Of a stretch of DNA of 5,606 nt, positions 5,208 through 5,606 are shown piece by piece. The first letter of the stretch is position 1; each line of letters starts with the position of its first letter. The stretch is from Muellerivita sp035541195. GTDB lineage: Bacteria > Oederibacteriota > Muellerivitia > Muellerivitales > Muellerivitaceae. The DNA lies in NCBI GenBank assembly GCA_035541195.1, contig DATKNU010000026.1:1-5606 (forward strand), read 5' to 3'. The position numbers were made by a program, and so were the translations under genes. A model generated the notes under the pieces. It was not told the origin of the DNA and did no database searches. It was given only the letters and a program-made list of their open reading frames with translations.

Positions 5208-5606
5208 AATGGAAAACGACGATCTGATGATGGTTCATATCCGCGACGTAATAGTTTCCATTTCCGTCCGATACGATCCCTTCCGGATGGTTCAAGACCG
5301 CGTCACCCACTTCGGTGGCAACCGACCCGGACGAGCTCATCTCCACGATCTGGCTATTGACCTCGTCCGTCACAAAAATATTCCCCGAAGCGTCAAACGC
5401 CAAGTCCGTCGGCTTGAAATTCGAGATGGTTGGCGCGATCTTCTTGATATAGGATCCCGATTGTCCGAACTCCACCAGGCGGGCATTCCCATAATCGGTG
5501 ACCCAAACGTTTCCCGAATGGTCGAGGCGTAGATTGTAGGGTTGATTGAGCGGAACAGCCCCGGGAGACGAAAAGGTGGTCGGCGCGCCAAATGTCGGGG
5601 GCGAGC
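5206..5606 (-). CDS. NHL-repeat beta-propeller protein, C-terminal part
   Basis: The last 132 codons of a gene whose start lies beyond the right edge. The reading frame is open to the window end, so the GTG at 5475 is an internal valine and not a start. Three NHL repeats are visible, counting the first complete codon (5604) as residue 1. They are LNQPYNLRLDHSGNVWVTDY (19-38), FKPTDLAFDASGNIFVTDE (63-81) and LNHPEGIVSDGNGNYYVADM (104-123), each followed by the closing strand 'N.(R/Q)(L/I)V.(F/M)'. The spacing is 42-43 residues. Such repeats build the blades of a beta-propeller, usually for protein or ligand binding and often in extracytoplasmic proteins. The protein ends right after the last blade strand. 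Cell location, full length and any extra domains cannot be judged from this piece. Confidence 0.88.
   Translation of the reverse strand, partial: SPPTFGAPTTFSSPGAVPLNQPYNLRLDHSGNVWVTDYGNARLVEFGQSGSYIKKIAPTISNFKPTDLAFDASGNIFVTDEVNSQIVEMSSSGSVATEVGDAVLNHPEGIVSDGNGNYYVADMNHHQIVVFH

Noticed and set aside
5078..5227. Small plus-strand reading frame of 49 codons starting MAPNEKPVDLRE, with a G-rich stretch before its ATG.
   Set aside because: It runs into the 3' end of the NHL gene and through that gene's likely terminator on the opposite strand. Its sequence is low in hydrophobic residues with no recognisable motif, and the G-rich stretch is not a clear ribosome site.
5370..5591. Minus-strand frame of 73 codons rich in Arg and Ser at the right edge.
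   Set aside because: It is out of frame with the NHL repeats, which are clearly coded in the neighbouring frame on the same strand through the same bases.

Overview
The window reads as a compact chromosomal segment from a GC-rich (about 60% by eye) Gram-negative bacterium. It has an inner-membrane anti-sigma factor of the NrsF type, two M16 peptidases with N-terminal secretion signals, short intergenic gaps, a TTG start and no mobile-element signatures. The phylum cannot be fixed from the sequence alone. A deltaproteobacterial, Elusimicrobia-like or other deep-branching Gram-negative lineage would all fit.

Right part (about 2008-5606), all on the minus strand. First comes the 3' end of a gene for an NHL-repeat beta-propeller protein that enters from the right edge, followed by a possible terminator. 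After a 196-nt gap there is a two-gene operon for a secreted M16B zinc-peptidase pair. The upstream gene carries the intact HxxEH zinc site and lacks the R/Y pair of the C-terminal domain. The downstream gene, joined by an ATGA stop/start overlap, has lost HxxEH and keeps the R/Y pair. This is the division of labour of heterodimeric M16B peptidases, so the two products probably form one periplasmic enzyme.

Left part (about 1-1964). An ECF sigma factor and a six-helix NrsF/DUF1109 anti-sigma factor form an operon on the minus strand with zero spacing (TAG immediately followed by ATG). Divergent from them is a doxX-family membrane protein gene. The 188-nt divergent region holds two outward-facing GTAAC-type elements that look like paired ECF promoters, one in front of the sigma gene and one in front of doxX. 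It also holds two GC-rich palindromes on the doxX side. The simplest reading is a small self-contained stress circuit: NrsF holds the sigma factor at the membrane, a signal (perhaps a metal, via two cysteines predicted to be periplasmic) releases it, and the sigma factor then drives its own operon and doxX. DoxX proteins are known companions of SigF/NrsF-type regulation in metal-responsive loci. The DUF2282/DUF692/DUF2063 genes usual in such loci are absent here.

doxX and the M16 operon converge on a strong bidirectional hairpin at 1983-2013 that contains the M16 stop codon. No rRNA, tRNA, CRISPR array or insertion sequence was seen, and no stretch over 300 nt lacks a gene.
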